Assembly (NCBI GenBank): GCA_022432975.1
Contig: CM039512.1
Location: forward strand, 2,156,519-2,220,518
DNA from: Begonia masoniana
Lineage: Eukaryota > Streptophyta > Magnoliopsida > Cucurbitales > Begoniaceae
Direction: 5' to 3'
Length of the DNA: 64,000 nucleotides
Notes under the pieces: generated by a model
Databases searched by the model: none
What the model was told of the DNA's origin: nothing
The model's input: the letters and a program-made list of their open reading frames with translations, nothing else
Program-made: the position numbers and the translations under genes
In this document: positions 9,772 to 20,960 of the stretch, one piece after another
Layout: each line of letters starts with the position of its first letter
How positions within the stretch are numbered: the first letter of the stretch is position 1

Positions 9772-10799
9772 GTTAACAAAATAACCCTTTTATGGAGCCA
9801 ATCTTGGAGAACATCCCCAGCTCTCTGCAGAAGCCAAACGGGGGCGACGTTCTTTGAGAACCGCCCCCGTCCTACATTTTTTAATTTAAAAAAAAAAATT
9901 GAGTCAGAAAACATATCAAACGATATTAAATTGGATTGAAAGTTTTACTACACATGCATCCTATAACGAAAAGGTAATATGAAAAGTTTCGTAATTTTTC
10001 TTAAATTATAATAAATTATATAAGTTTTAAAAAATTACAAAAAATTGAAATACTTTCAAGTTCAATTTGTAATCGCCTCATACTTTGAGCATGAATTTTA
10101 TAATTACTCAATATCTTAAGAACTTAAACAAAGATTGATTGGTCCAAAAACAACAGAAAATCCCTAACAATCCTGGTGAAGAAGTTTATCTCCATTAGAG
10201 GCTTCAACCCATCCCACTAGCAGCTCAAGCAAATCAATCGCTGATCTCAACGTTTGGTTGAAAGTCCAATTCTTTTGAAGAAAAACTTCTTCTTCTTTTA
10301 CTACTAAATTATATGATTATAATTCTTTATGGCCAACATCTGTTAGTAAATATACTGTCAATGTACATTCACATAAATAGGTCACATGTCTCAAGGGGAG
10401 TTACTAACTAGTGTTACTTTTGGCTACCAAACATTATTGGGTGGTGACTTTGTGCTAGCAAGACTCTATTTTCTTTTTCTTTTTTTTTTTCCCAAATTTT
10501 TAATTTCTTAAATGAACCTAGTTCTACAATTTACTACGTTGTGGACGTGGTCAAGCTATGGGCTCTGCTCGGTCACTGATCATCCAAACGTTCGATCACA
10601 GGCTAGTGTGGATCATGCTTTAGGCCCTATTCAGAGTTTTAAATGCCAAGCCCAATACAGAAATGGCGAAGCGAGTGGTAGTAACTCGGACACATTTTGG
10701 GGGTGTTCATCAGAAACCTTACCCAGGTTCAATAGATAGATTTCGTACCTTTTCTTTCTTGAATGTGTTGTCTAAGCTACTGAATAGAGAAGAAGAAGA
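9772..10799. other. Intergenic DNA with a GC-rich hairpin
   Basis: AT-rich spacer before the DUF1279 gene. At 9838-9870 lies a GC-rich inverted repeat (ACGGGGGCG...CGCCCCCGT with an inner GTTCT/AGAAC pair). No gene seen. An in-frame ATG at 10663 extends the downstream frame but reads unlike a transit peptide. Confidence 0.5.
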
Positions 10800-11663
10800 A
10801 TGGCAGCAGTTGCTTCAAGTTTGTAGCCTTTCTCACTGTTTCTTCTCCTCCGCTGCTTCCTGTGGAAATGGGCGACTAAGGGTCTGCCACTCTGTTTTTA
10901 ACCAGAAACCCATATCCACTCATGGAAGCGTCAGGGTCAGGGCCATCAAAGAGAAAACCGAGAAAATCGAAAACCCTTCTTCTTCTTCTTCTTCATCAGG
11001 AGCGGAGGAAGTTACAGAAAAGTTTGGTCTTGAAGCGGGTCTATGGAAGGTTCCTTCCTACTTCTTTCTTCTGCTTTTTCCTCTTGTTTTAGATGGATTT
11101 TCATCAGTTTTATGAAATCTCACCCGCAAAATTTCCTGAGCTACCTGTGCAGTGATTTATTTTTTGGGCTAACTGGACATAGACTACATTTCTAATCAGA
11201 ACATCAACTTGGTTTGCAGATATTTAGTTCCAAAGAAGAGGAAGGGGAAGGAAGTGAGACGAAGAAATCTAGAGGTGATCAAGCAAAGGAATTGCTAGCA
11301 AAATATGGGGGAGCATACCTGGCTACTTCCATCACACTCTCTCTCATCTCTTTCTCGCTCTGTTATGCACTGATCTCTACCGGCATTGATGTCCAAGCTC
11401 TGCTGCAAAAGGTGAAGAACAAGCTATTAGAAATTTAAGCCTTAATTTCACCATTTAGTGGCAAGTTTTCATGATTTTGACCAACATATAATGAAAAATT
11501 TCAGGTTGGAATCTCTGTTGATGAAACTGAAGAGAAAGTGGGTACCTTGGCTTTGGCATATGCTGCACACAAGGCTGCTTCTCCCATTAGGTTTCCTCCC
11601 ACGGTGGCCCTTACTCCCATTGTTGCTAGCTGGATTGGAAGAAAAGATGAAAAGGAGAAATAG
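10800..11663 (+). CDS. DUF1279 (FAM210-like) chloroplast protein; N-terminus frameshifted
   Basis: Three exons: 10800-11049, 11220-11411 and 11505-11663, with phase-0 GT-AG introns. The DUF1279 domain spans exons 2-3. It runs from AKELLAKYGGAYLATSITLS through a hydrophobic segment (SLISFSLCYALI) to VALTPIVASWIGRK, where the chain ends. The N-terminal part is Ser/Arg-rich and fits a plastid transit peptide. Animal FAM210 proteins act in mitochondria; the plant function is unknown. The natural start is the ATG at 10800 (MAAVASS, strong context), but it meets TAG at 10824 after eight codons. The downstream frame is open one base out of step. One surplus base near 10821-10824 explains this and gives about 199 residues. 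The alternative is an in-frame ATG at 10663 (245 residues). Confidence 0.8.
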
Positions 11664-12148
11664 CCTCTCTCTGTAAAATCATGTTACCATTTACCTGTTC
11701 AACTGTCAAATTAAATAACAAATCTCGTTCCATTTCAGTAAGCTGCTGCTCAACATTTGTTTCGATAATACCTTCAAATTGCCTAAATTCATTAAACTCG
11801 AAAGAAAGAATAGTCGACATTACTTTCAGACAAAAATCAGCCATCCTCATTATACAGAGGGTCGAAGAATTTCGCAATGTACAAAGATGAGAGCTCAACA
11901 AAAATGGCGGGCTTGTTTATTCACTACTACTACATCACATTGATTGTGTATTACAAAGCTGTACAAAACTAATACCTCTTATCTTCCACAGTTTACTCCG
12001 TTTGAAGAAGCTTCTTCAGGAAAAACTTTAATCGTGGCATCTGCTAAGAGCTTTTGGTCTAATGCTCATAACTATGGAGATATTACTTCCAAAAAAATCA
12101 TTTACACCATCAAATTTCTTTGACAAATTGGAAAAGAACCTCTCCCTT
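11664..12148. other. Convergent 3' ends of DUF1279 gene and E2F
   Basis: The two genes run toward each other. These 485 bases hold both 3' untranslated regions, and no separate gene is seen. Confidence 0.5.
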
Positions 12149-15100
12149 TCAACTTCCAGAAGGTTTAGAATCAGAAGGCAATTCATCTGCAACTGACCGT
12201 GCCGGTGGCTGCGGAAGAGGCAATTCAACATCGGCTATCCCATCAATGCTGGTCATAGGATAATCTTCATGAAGTGTACCCAAATCATCCCATTCAACAC
12301 CAGCTAAGTTAAAGTCAAAGAATCCCACATTTACTATCTTAGAAATTGCGACAATGCAACTGCAAATTAGCTCAAATAAGAGTAAACACAACTTGTAAAA
12401 AAAAGAGGATACTTTCAGTTCTCCATATGTCAGTAATGCTAACATCTGCGCCCGATAGAAGCCAGTAATCGGCATCACTCTGAAAAAAAAAAACGCATGG
12501 TTCTTAGCAACCATCATTTCTTTTCTTTGCGACGACAAGACAGATAATCTTAGCTAAATGTCGGTGAGAAATACAAGAGTTGAGTCTTTCTCAATTATCA
12601 AAGTAATCTTATTTTATTAGTTGAATTATCATCCCTACTGAATTTTCTTGGCTGATTATAGTGGCACTATTTCTTCCAAAGGGATGATAATCTTGAGCAC
12701 AAGATGTTTGTTCTAATAATCTTTCCCACCTTTCATTCCATCAAGAATTTCATTATTGAAACACAAACCAAAGTGAACAAAATTTTACTTACATCCACTA
12801 CTGAGGGAATAATCTTCATGATCCCACCCACAAAATCCTGTGAATCATTAAGATCCGAACACATCTGGTGAACATCTGGTTCGTGCATTCCAGCATCATT
12901 CCCTCTGCTATCTTCTACTTCCATTGCTGTTGCGGGAGCCTCACTGTATCCGGAAGTTGAAGGCAAGTTTGAGATCAAAGGTACTTCAACACCATTAACC
13001 TCCTCAAATTTCTCTTCAAATTTACTGCAATGACAAAAATATAAAGAATGAGAAGACAAGAGAGGGTAAGAGAGAGAATATGGCTCCTCTCCATTTTGCT
13101 ATTGTCTTCCCTCATTCCTTTCATTGGCATTGGTTTCAATTCGAAAACAGTTAATTATTCTGACAAACGCATAAATTACCTAACAAGGTAAACATCTATA
13201 GGACCCATTGTGCTTCTGAGGGCTATCCTGTATCTCCTCTGGGGATAGTCAACAGCCTGCCACGTGATAAAATTAACGGAAGACTTAAATATGTGCGGGT
13301 AAGGATTTCGTTTGTCAGGTAAATTTTTAATTTACCTCATCAGGATCGGGTACTTCTAACATAGTCCCATGTGGAGCCTTGATAGCTATTAACGTTTCAT
13401 TCTGATAGAGTCACTAGAGTTTATAACATTGTCCAGAGGAGCACATTATTCTGATAGAAATCGGAATGACATCAGCTAACCTGAAAGCAAGGCAAACCTT
13501 TGATATCTTCCTCGGTGACAAAAAGCCACCTGCAAAACCAAAAAGACAATATGTGAAGGCAAGAATCACGATGGAGTAGCTCAAGCTTGTATTTACTGAG
13601 GGGCAGTCCAAGTAGAAGGTGCATAAGGTCGTTAATAACAAATTACTTGATGGACTAAGTTCTGTGGTAGGAATTTAATATTGGACAAATGATTTTATAA
13701 CTTTTCACATTGTTTTTTGGGAGGTCATACAATAGCAGGATTCAAAAACTTGTGTTGCTAGCCTCTACTAATGTGCTTATATACTCATTTATTAGATTTG
13801 TTAGCTGAAGAATGCAATTAACTTTTCTTAAGAACCAATGAGCTTTCTTGCTCCTCTTCCAATCTCTTCCCATCTCTCTCTCTCTCTCTCTCTCTCTCTT
13901 CTATCCTTATGTCTACTTCAGATTAACAATCTGACACTTAGTGTTTCAATGAATACTTTATTTCTTCTGAAAAATATATACCTTTGATTGTTCTCAGCTT
14001 CACTGAGGCCCCGTAATCTTTCCTCCATTTGTCTGCATTATTTTGAAGCCTCAGCAAAATCGAAAAGTTCGCAAACTACAGCATATGATAAAACACAACT
14101 AAGTCTCAGTATGCAACCTTATTTGTTCATCTAATCCACTCTCCTCAATGGAAAGTTTTTCGATTTCTGCCTGCACATCAAAAGATAATCAACAAGGTCA
14201 TCATATGATTTCAAAATATGCGATAAATTAGATTGAGAAAAATTTCCCAAAATTATAATATTTAGACAGCAGACACTATCTTTTGGATCAATTTCATACA
14301 TCTTTCTGCCAAACGTGTCCCTATATTTTGAACACCAATCAGAAAATAATTTTCCTACTGATACATACTTGTAAACTAGTAAAATTTTCATCATCGTCCC
14401 CTGGCTTTGAGACATCAAGCCCCCTAACCACAAAATTAGTCAAATTCTGAGTAACTTTACAGTTATATACGGACTCAATTTCAGAGTCAGAAATATAAGT
14501 AGAAAATTTAACAATCATACTTCCACTGAATTCTGTTCTTCAGCTTCTTGTCTATCAGACCAATTCCTTCAAGGACATTTGTTATATCATATATTCTCCT
14601 TTTTTGCACCTGCATAACAGCAAATCACAAGTAATAAGCATTCATGATAAAAGAATTGAATAATGCCACAAATGGAATAACCTCTAATGTGTCTGCAGCT
14701 TTATTGAGGTCAAGGATACCATCTTCTGCTTGTTTGATCAAGTTGATAAACTTTTTCGTCAAGAGACCTAAATGAAATTAAACAAAATTTTGGCACGCTT
14801 ATTCTTATGCACATTCTATTAAAGAAACAAGATAAAAAAAATGTTATTTAAAAGAATAAAAAAAAAGAAAAACAAACCAATTAATATAAATCATAAGCAA
14901 CATTAATATTACCTAGGGAACTGTCATATCGGCATGGACCTGCCGGTGTGAGATTATTGCCAGAAGGTGAACCTGTCACTTTTAGAAATTTTTCTTTGCT
15001 TGGGGTGTGATAAAAAGAAAAGATAATCATAAAAGGATGATATTCGATAATTGTAACGCAGTTGCATTCGCATGTTATGAATAACAATGCACAAGGCTAA

Positions 15101-16798
15101 AAAAATGAGTTTTGGATTAAATACTCACCTACATTTGGAACAGGAGTTTGAAGTACTGATCTACTGCACTTTGTTAGCCTTGATTTTCCTTTTCCTCCTT
15201 TTATGGATCCAGGTGTTTGAAGAGGGCTGTTGGATACTTCAGTGAATCGAGGAACAATTGCCCCCTCACTAGACTCAGCTTCAAAGTCCGGCATGCCACT
15301 TTTTCTCTTTAATTGCTATTAAAAACAACGCAGTTTTCACCTAGTTAGCTTGCCAATATATAAATAAAATTTCATTAGAATTAAAATACGATTATTACTC
15401 AAGTATCCATGGCTTCCAAATAATCATTCACATCAAGAACTAATTAACAGTTTAACCCGGAGATTAAGGAAATTAATGGCTACATTAAGCTAAAGAAATT
15501 AAGTAAACCTCTTAAAAGTGGTAAAAATAATAGATCTGCACTGGGCGTGGCACTTGAGAACACGAGACTGGTGGTGCAAACACAAATGACGTCAAATCGT
15601 TACACAGATAAAATACTACTGTGTTCCAGCTTCTTGAATAGTAAGCCACAGATGATGTTCCAACGATCTTGGTGTCAAATAGGCCAGCTGCCCATGCAGT
15701 CTCCTCAGTTATCAAAGTACAGATTTGATAGTTTCAGTTTTATCTATATTTTAGTAATATAAATTTATTTGCAACGATTAGTGAAACCTTAGTTATAAAC
15801 ACATTACCCCATCTACCTATCTATAATATTATAATCATGCTTCTACTAATTAAAAATCCAAATCTAGTTGCACAGAAGTCATCCTGTAACAGGCTTTTTA
15901 GATGGTTCAAGTAACTGCTCACCCAAAAGAATCATAGCAGTAACTATATTTTAAATTAAGATATATCAATCTCATGCCTGCGAAACTGAAGAAACATACA
16001 CAAGTTGCAGGAAAAGTTATATGTTCAAACCACCTCTTGTTTATCATTATTTTTCAAAGAAAAGTATAGCACAGGAGAGATGGTTGGAACATTGAAAATG
16101 ATCGACAAAAATCAAGAGTAATCTCGCAGTGTCCATTAGTTTTTTAATCAAACGTGAATGAAATGTCCTGGTTTTGACTTGGCCTTATGCTGGCTCCTCT
16201 AAGACTAGAAAGACCATACCATGATTATGAAAATGCAGGTTGGTCAGATACAAATCAGATTACCAAATAGAAGACCAATTAAATGAATTCATCATCCCAG
16301 AAAGAATTAAACTCCCGAACAGCATAATTCGCTAAACTTACTAATAAAACTCTCACGAAGATACAAATTGATTGGAAGCCAGCTGAGTTATGTTAGTTCA
16401 GTGCAGTGAACCGCAGCAATAATCAAGTTTTAGGATTTCTACATGATTCTCCAGATAATTAACATTGACCACTCGCACTCATAAGTAGCCAACATGGAGA
16501 AGAACTGATTGTACTTACAAGACAACCAGAGTCATAAACCATTAATCAGTATAATGTAGATAAGTGTACGAGAAGGAAAAGGAAAAGGAAACTCGAAACA
16601 GAAACTCACCGGAGATTTAACAACAATACCCTCAGAATAACGATCATCGATTCGGCGAGGGTCAGGGGAGAAGCGGTGATAGTCCTCCAAAGCTGCAAAT
16701 AGCGGCTTCATAGAAGAAAAAGGAAGCTGGCGCTTCAGAGGCGGCGCGATCTGCTCAGGCTTATCATCCGACGAGTTCGGAGTCGGCGAGTCAGACAT
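12149..16798 (-). CDS. E2F: E2F transcription factor (E2FA/E2FB class), 14 exons
   Basis: Exons: 16798-16610, 15315-15129, 14972-14913, 14767-14682, 14609-14521, 14423-14369, 14170-14118, 14032-13982, 13529-13481, 13401-13336, 13256-13180, 13024-12793, 12479-12413, 12303-12149. All junctions are GT-AG and keep frame, giving 471 residues. The winged-helix DNA-binding domain is at about 140-205 ([33 protein letters not shown]). The DP dimerisation and marked-box region follows ([13 protein letters not shown]). The C-terminal retinoblastoma-binding motif is at 399-416 ([18 protein letters not shown]). With DP partners it activates S-phase genes in the nucleus under RBR control. The C-terminal motif marks an activator-type E2F. 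The ending (PSGS) recalls E2FB, but A versus B is not settled. An in-frame upstream ATG (16897) would add 33 residues; I prefer 16798 (MSDSPTPN). Confidence 0.95.
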
Positions 16799-17817
16799 GG
16801 AGAAATCTGCAGAGGAAGTACGAGTAAAGGTAGAGTGGGAGTTGAAGGGGTTGCGGATAAAGAGGTAACCGAAAGAGAAAGGGATCGAGAGAAGCACAGA
16901 TTGAATTGGAAGAAGCAGTAAGAAATAGAATTACAGAGAATTTGGGGAGAGGAGGGAGGAGAAGAAGGGTGAGATCTGGGCGCTTGGCTACTGCGGGAGC
17001 GAGAGAGGAGAGCAGAAAACGAGGGAAGGGAGGAAGGAAGGAGGGAATTTGGTTCGGATATAGATGTGGAGGGAAGCTCTCATAAATAATTAATATAATT
17101 ATTTCCAATAATTCGATAAATGAGTAAAATTAGGACGTTAATTAATAATAATCAATATTTAATTTAGTTAAGCGGTTAGGGCAGAGCAGAGCATGGTTTG
17201 GTTAACAGTCCAGGTAGTTCGAATCGGCGATGCCCGCCTTTTGTTACGAGGAATTCAGTGCCGATTATTTGGCGCCTAATTCCTCAACAGCCAATTACAT
17301 GTCACCCCCCGCCTACTTTGCTTGCTTCCTACCACATTATGGGCTTGGGCTTTAGTAAAACGGGCCTTGCCCAAACCATTCGGCCCATTCCCTACTATGG
17401 AAACAACGGATTTGTCACTTAATTTACCTGTAATTATTTATTTTTTCAATTAATTAATTGTTCCCGTCACTTTATTTACGCACCCTATTTTTGGGTCATG
17501 TATAAAACATTATTTTTAATTTATTACATTAATTACACTAATCAATATTTATCACATCAAAGACAGCGTTACTCTTTTAAATTGTAGAACGAGAAACTTT
17601 ATTAATTTGTAGCGAAACATGTAAATCTTAGTCGTATAACTCGAGAAGCATTTGAATTGTCACGAACAATAAATCAGCTAGATATCGACTAAAACTCGAT
17701 AAGATAACGGGTGGGTGTAGAATTGCTTGGAAAAGATCCTTCAATCAACGACAAGAACTTCTACAATTGACTTCACAAGAAAATGCTTTTTTTTTTTTTG
17801 GAACAGATTCAAAGTTG
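16799..17817. other. E2F promoter and spacer
   Basis: Holds the E2F leader and a GA-rich promoter (minus-strand CT-rich) at 16900-17050, the E2F-type site at 17268-17275, AT-rich DNA, then the 3' region of the 17818 gene. Confidence 0.5.
17268..17275 (+). promoter_or_regulatory. E2F consensus site (TTTGGCGC)
   Basis: An exact match to the plant E2F site TTTSSCGC, 470 bases upstream of the E2F start codon. Plant E2F genes are known to be regulated by E2F sites, so self-control is plausible. A single 8-mer can occur by chance. Confidence 0.5.
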
Positions 17818-18051
17818 CTACTTGAATAACTGAGCAAGATCAGGGTCATCCATGTCCAAATCCAACCAGCCGTTCAAGCGCATGAACTCCTCGTAGTGAG
17901 GCGGGGGCTTGATTGCCTGAGGATTTCTCGGACTGAATCGGTGAATCCGCTCGAGATCTCTCATGAGCCACCGGAGATAGGCTCGGTCCACCGGAGGCTC
18001 GACTTTTAACATGATTTCTGTTCTTTCTTCCTTGCCGGGCTTATTTCCCAT
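17818..18051 (-). CDS. Conserved 77-residue plant protein, function unknown
   Basis: An intact single coding exon from ATG 18051 (MGNKPGKEER) to TAG 17820-17818. It has no signal peptide or membrane segment. The sequence is compact and well-formed: a central amphipathic stretch (VDRAYLRWLMRDLERIH), a Pro-rich middle, and an acidic end (GWLDLDMDDPDLAQLF). It resembles small uncharacterised plant proteins; I know no function. A good acceptor (CAG/ACTGATAAAC) lies just before the ATG, and a donor lies near 18818. I therefore infer a long leader intron and a noncoding first exon at about 18819-18890. Confidence 0.72.
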   Translation of the reverse strand: MGNKPGKEERTEIMLKVEPPVDRAYLRWLMRDLERIHRFSPRNPQAIKPPPHYEEFMRLNGWLDLDMDDPDLAQLFK

Positions 18052-19139
18052 CTTGAGTTTATCAGTCTGGCCATGGAAGAAGCACAAACAAGTAAAAAGA
18101 TGAACAACAATAGGAGTGATATATACGTATGAGAGCAGGAATTAGTGCAGAAACACTTGTGAAGTATGCTTCTTCAGATCCACCTCCACATTTCCATTAG
18201 CAAACTTGCATAAACTTAAATCTTGGATAATTCAAAATAAGGGGAAACGATTGCTAGATAGACCAATAAACTGTGAAAATGGCAGAAACACGTTAAATCT
18301 TCTGTGTCATTGTTCTTTTAGATTGTTCAATTTATTTGCTGGATATTATTCTGTGATTTGGGCTAAATAAATCACCACAGAAACTTTGAGCTTAATAAAA
18401 TTAAATGAAAAATAGGATGAAAATACAAAATTGAAGTAATTTGAGGATGAAAATGGAAAACGAATTCGCTAACAGAGATCAATAGAAATAATCTCATCTG
18501 AATCAACCACCATTTCTTCTGTCCCGAAGTAAATTTGAACACAACAAAATCCCTAAATTTAATTTTTGAGCAGCTACTCGTAGACGAAGCCCGCTTTCCA
18601 TCTCTACCACGACCAAAAACAATGAAGCGACAGAACCGAAAGAGACATAAATTGAAAACACATCCAAATCTTCACAAAACAAGTGAATTCGGACAGGAAA
18701 ACCTAAAAAATCCAACTTTGTGTGGACTGTTTCCTCGAGTTTCTAAGCAGCCAAATTAGAAGCAAATCAAATACTGGGCAAAAATATGGAATCTGACGTA
18801 GAAGGAGTAAACACTTACCAATCCTGAAGACAGCAAAGGGAAATCCGTGGCTCCTACTGAAGCTCCCCTAAATAGTGGAGCAGCAGCAACTGATAGCTAA
18901 ACTAAGAAGTGGAGGAATCCGATAAAAGAAACGGGCTACTGAGGCCCATCTTTGTTTCAAACCCAAGTAAAAGCCCAGTCCAAAATTGTCCACATAGGCC
19001 CATTATATGGACCAATATTCTTAAAACATTATCATCTATTAGAGATGAAAAACAAATATGTTCTTGATTTTTTTTAGTAAACAACTCTCTGAAATTATGT
19101 GTGTTAGCAACTCAGTCCCTCTCGTTAGGATTTTCGTCA
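18052..19139. other. Leader intron and promoter of the 17818 gene
   Basis: Mostly the inferred leader intron (about 18067-18818) and first exon of the small gene. Open frames at 18503-18759 on either strand look accidental. Confidence 0.4.
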
Positions 19140-19445
19140 ATGCACCCATTTCACATGTTAGGTGTATCTGGTGTATTCGATGGCTCCCTATTCAGATGCT
19201 ATGCATGGTTCCTTGGTAACTTCTAGTTTGATCAGGGAAATCACATAAAATAAATTTGCTAATGAAGGTTACATATTCGGTCAAGAGGAAGAAACTTATA
19301 ATATCGTAGCTGCTTATGGTTATTTTGGCCGATTGATCTTACAATATGCTAGTTTCAACAATTATCGTTCTTTACATTTCTTCTTAGCAGCTTGGCGTGT
19401 AATAGGTCTCTGATTCACTGTTTTAGGTATTAGTACTATGACTTT
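19140..19445 (+). pseudogene. psbA: Nuclear insertion of chloroplast psbA (NUPT), decayed
   Basis: The + strand is clearly psbA, covering about codons 194-297 of the D1 protein. It begins at MHPFHMLGV and continues through SLFRCYAWFLGN-type decayed text, [35 protein letters not shown] and GISTM. Homology starts at the ATG at 19140 and stops within the codons after ISTM. Changes are mainly C-to-T and G-to-A, with in-frame stops (for example after REIT), so it is an old nonfunctional plastid-to-nucleus transfer. The rest of psbA is absent. Confidence 0.9.
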
Positions 19446-20356
19446 ATGAATTACATTTTTGTTGTCTGATCTTATTTTTTGAGTGATTTTCATAGAGAAA
19501 CAATTGACGATGTAACAATTTTTGCGATTTTGATGATTCGCAAAGAAAAAAACGTTCAAAACCTGAAAGGATGAGGCGATTTTGGCTCGATACCAAGCTC
19601 CTAAAGCCAATTTCTTTCTGAAAATCGTCCAACATGATTTCTTATGACGTTAACTCCAAAGACGAAAACTTTATTGTTAATGCATTAATGCTCTAAGTTT
19701 ATAGGTTATTTTTCTAAAAAATACAAGAACCCATTTGTTATTTTAGCCGGGAGTTTAATCGGGAATATTTATAATTAGTGGAAGTGGTTGGAGAGTGAAA
19801 GTGAAATAATATTCTTTCTAATTATATCAAGTTTCCATCTCTTAAAACTCTTCCTTCTTACTTTCTACTTCCGTTTCCACTTCCAAACAGGTGCAGAAGC
19901 AACAAATGATGGTGGCTCAGTGCTCACGAGGTTCGGTGTTAAGATGTTGGATCATCCCATTCTTAGATCATACCAATACCAACCAAGAACATCACAAAAA
20001 AAGTAAGATGATAGCGAAAGAAAAATGGTCCATCCGACCCACAAACTGATTCGACACTTTCTTCGTTTGTCGACGACCAGACTGTCTTGTTCTTGTTTTC
20101 ATGCGCGTATGTGTGTGAAGACAGATATCCGTCACGGACTCTTCGTTCTAGCAAACGATGATTCGTATTTAAGTAAGCATGATTAGCGTATAAGCTTCTG
20201 AAACGTTGTCAAATGAGTCAAATGTAATAAAACAGCTTAAATGAACATTAAATAGGAGATAGAAATCGGAGACTGAACTGAAGTATGGACATGATGAACA
20301 GTGGGAAGAGGATGACAGGAAGAAGATGATTTACGTACATTAAACTATACTTTTTA
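19446..20356. other. Intergenic DNA, no gene seen
   Basis: AT-rich spacer between the psbA fragment and the NHL gene 3' end. Small open frames show no recognisable content. Confidence 0.45.
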
Positions 20357-20960
20357 TTAGATTTCGACGTCGCAACCGTGAAAAAACTGGTACTTTTCAT
20401 CGGACCCGACCCTCGTTTGACTGTTTGGATTTTGGAACCTGATATACGCCGGACAATTCACGTTCAGATGGTACTTCCCGGAAATCCAAGTACCCACTTT
20501 CCACTTGATCTCTCCATCGATTCTGATCTTAAACAGCAGAGCCCCCACATTCTCGTCTTCGTTTAGAGCCAATCCTAACTCCGGCGCCACCGGAACTCCA
20601 GTGCCAGTACAAATTCGGCGACCACACTGTAATTTCGTTGTGACCTTGGTACGTCGACGGCAACAGAGTGAAAGCTGTCACTTGTTGGCCTCGGTATGAA
20701 GCGTAGATATCCATTTTTTGATAGTAAATGCCGATGCGATCATTTGGGTTTCGAGAAGCGACGGTGATCTCCATGGCGACGTTGAGAAGATTGGTTGGGG
20801 AAGAAAAGAAGTCGAAGGTGTGAACGTTGACGTTTTGGAGGACAAAATGGGGCTTAGAGGGACGGAGAATGGCCCAGACGAGAAACACAACAACGCCGGC
20901 GAGACTGATCAAGAAAACCGACGGAGTAGAATACACGACGGAAGAGCCGGCGACGCTCAT
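20357..20960 (-). CDS. NHL12: NDR1/HIN1-like (NHL12/NHL1-type, LEA_2) protein, one frameshift
   Basis: Start ATG 20960-20958 (MSVAGSS). It has one membrane span at about residues 13-33, then the LEA_2 domain with the family motif NPNDRIGIYY and STYQGHNEITVWSP, ending KWKVGTWISGKYHLNVNC. NHL proteins are small plasma-membrane proteins tied to pathogen response and abscission-type signalling. After VWSPNLY the frame is wrong: one surplus base near 20606 (TACTGGCAC where the family needs TAC GGC AC) moves the rest one step over. The downstream frame stays open to 20357. Without that base the protein is 200 residues, normal for the family. The frameshift is either a sequencing error or a recent null allele; nothing else is decayed. 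Confidence 0.85.

Noticed and set aside
17190..17240. Possible tRNA T-loop (GTAGTTCGAATCGG)
   Set aside because: The GTTCGAATC word has no matching acceptor, D or anticodon stems around it.
18503..18759. Frames on both strands in the leader intron of the 17818 gene
   Set aside because: Overlapping opposite frames in noncoding DNA with no domain content.
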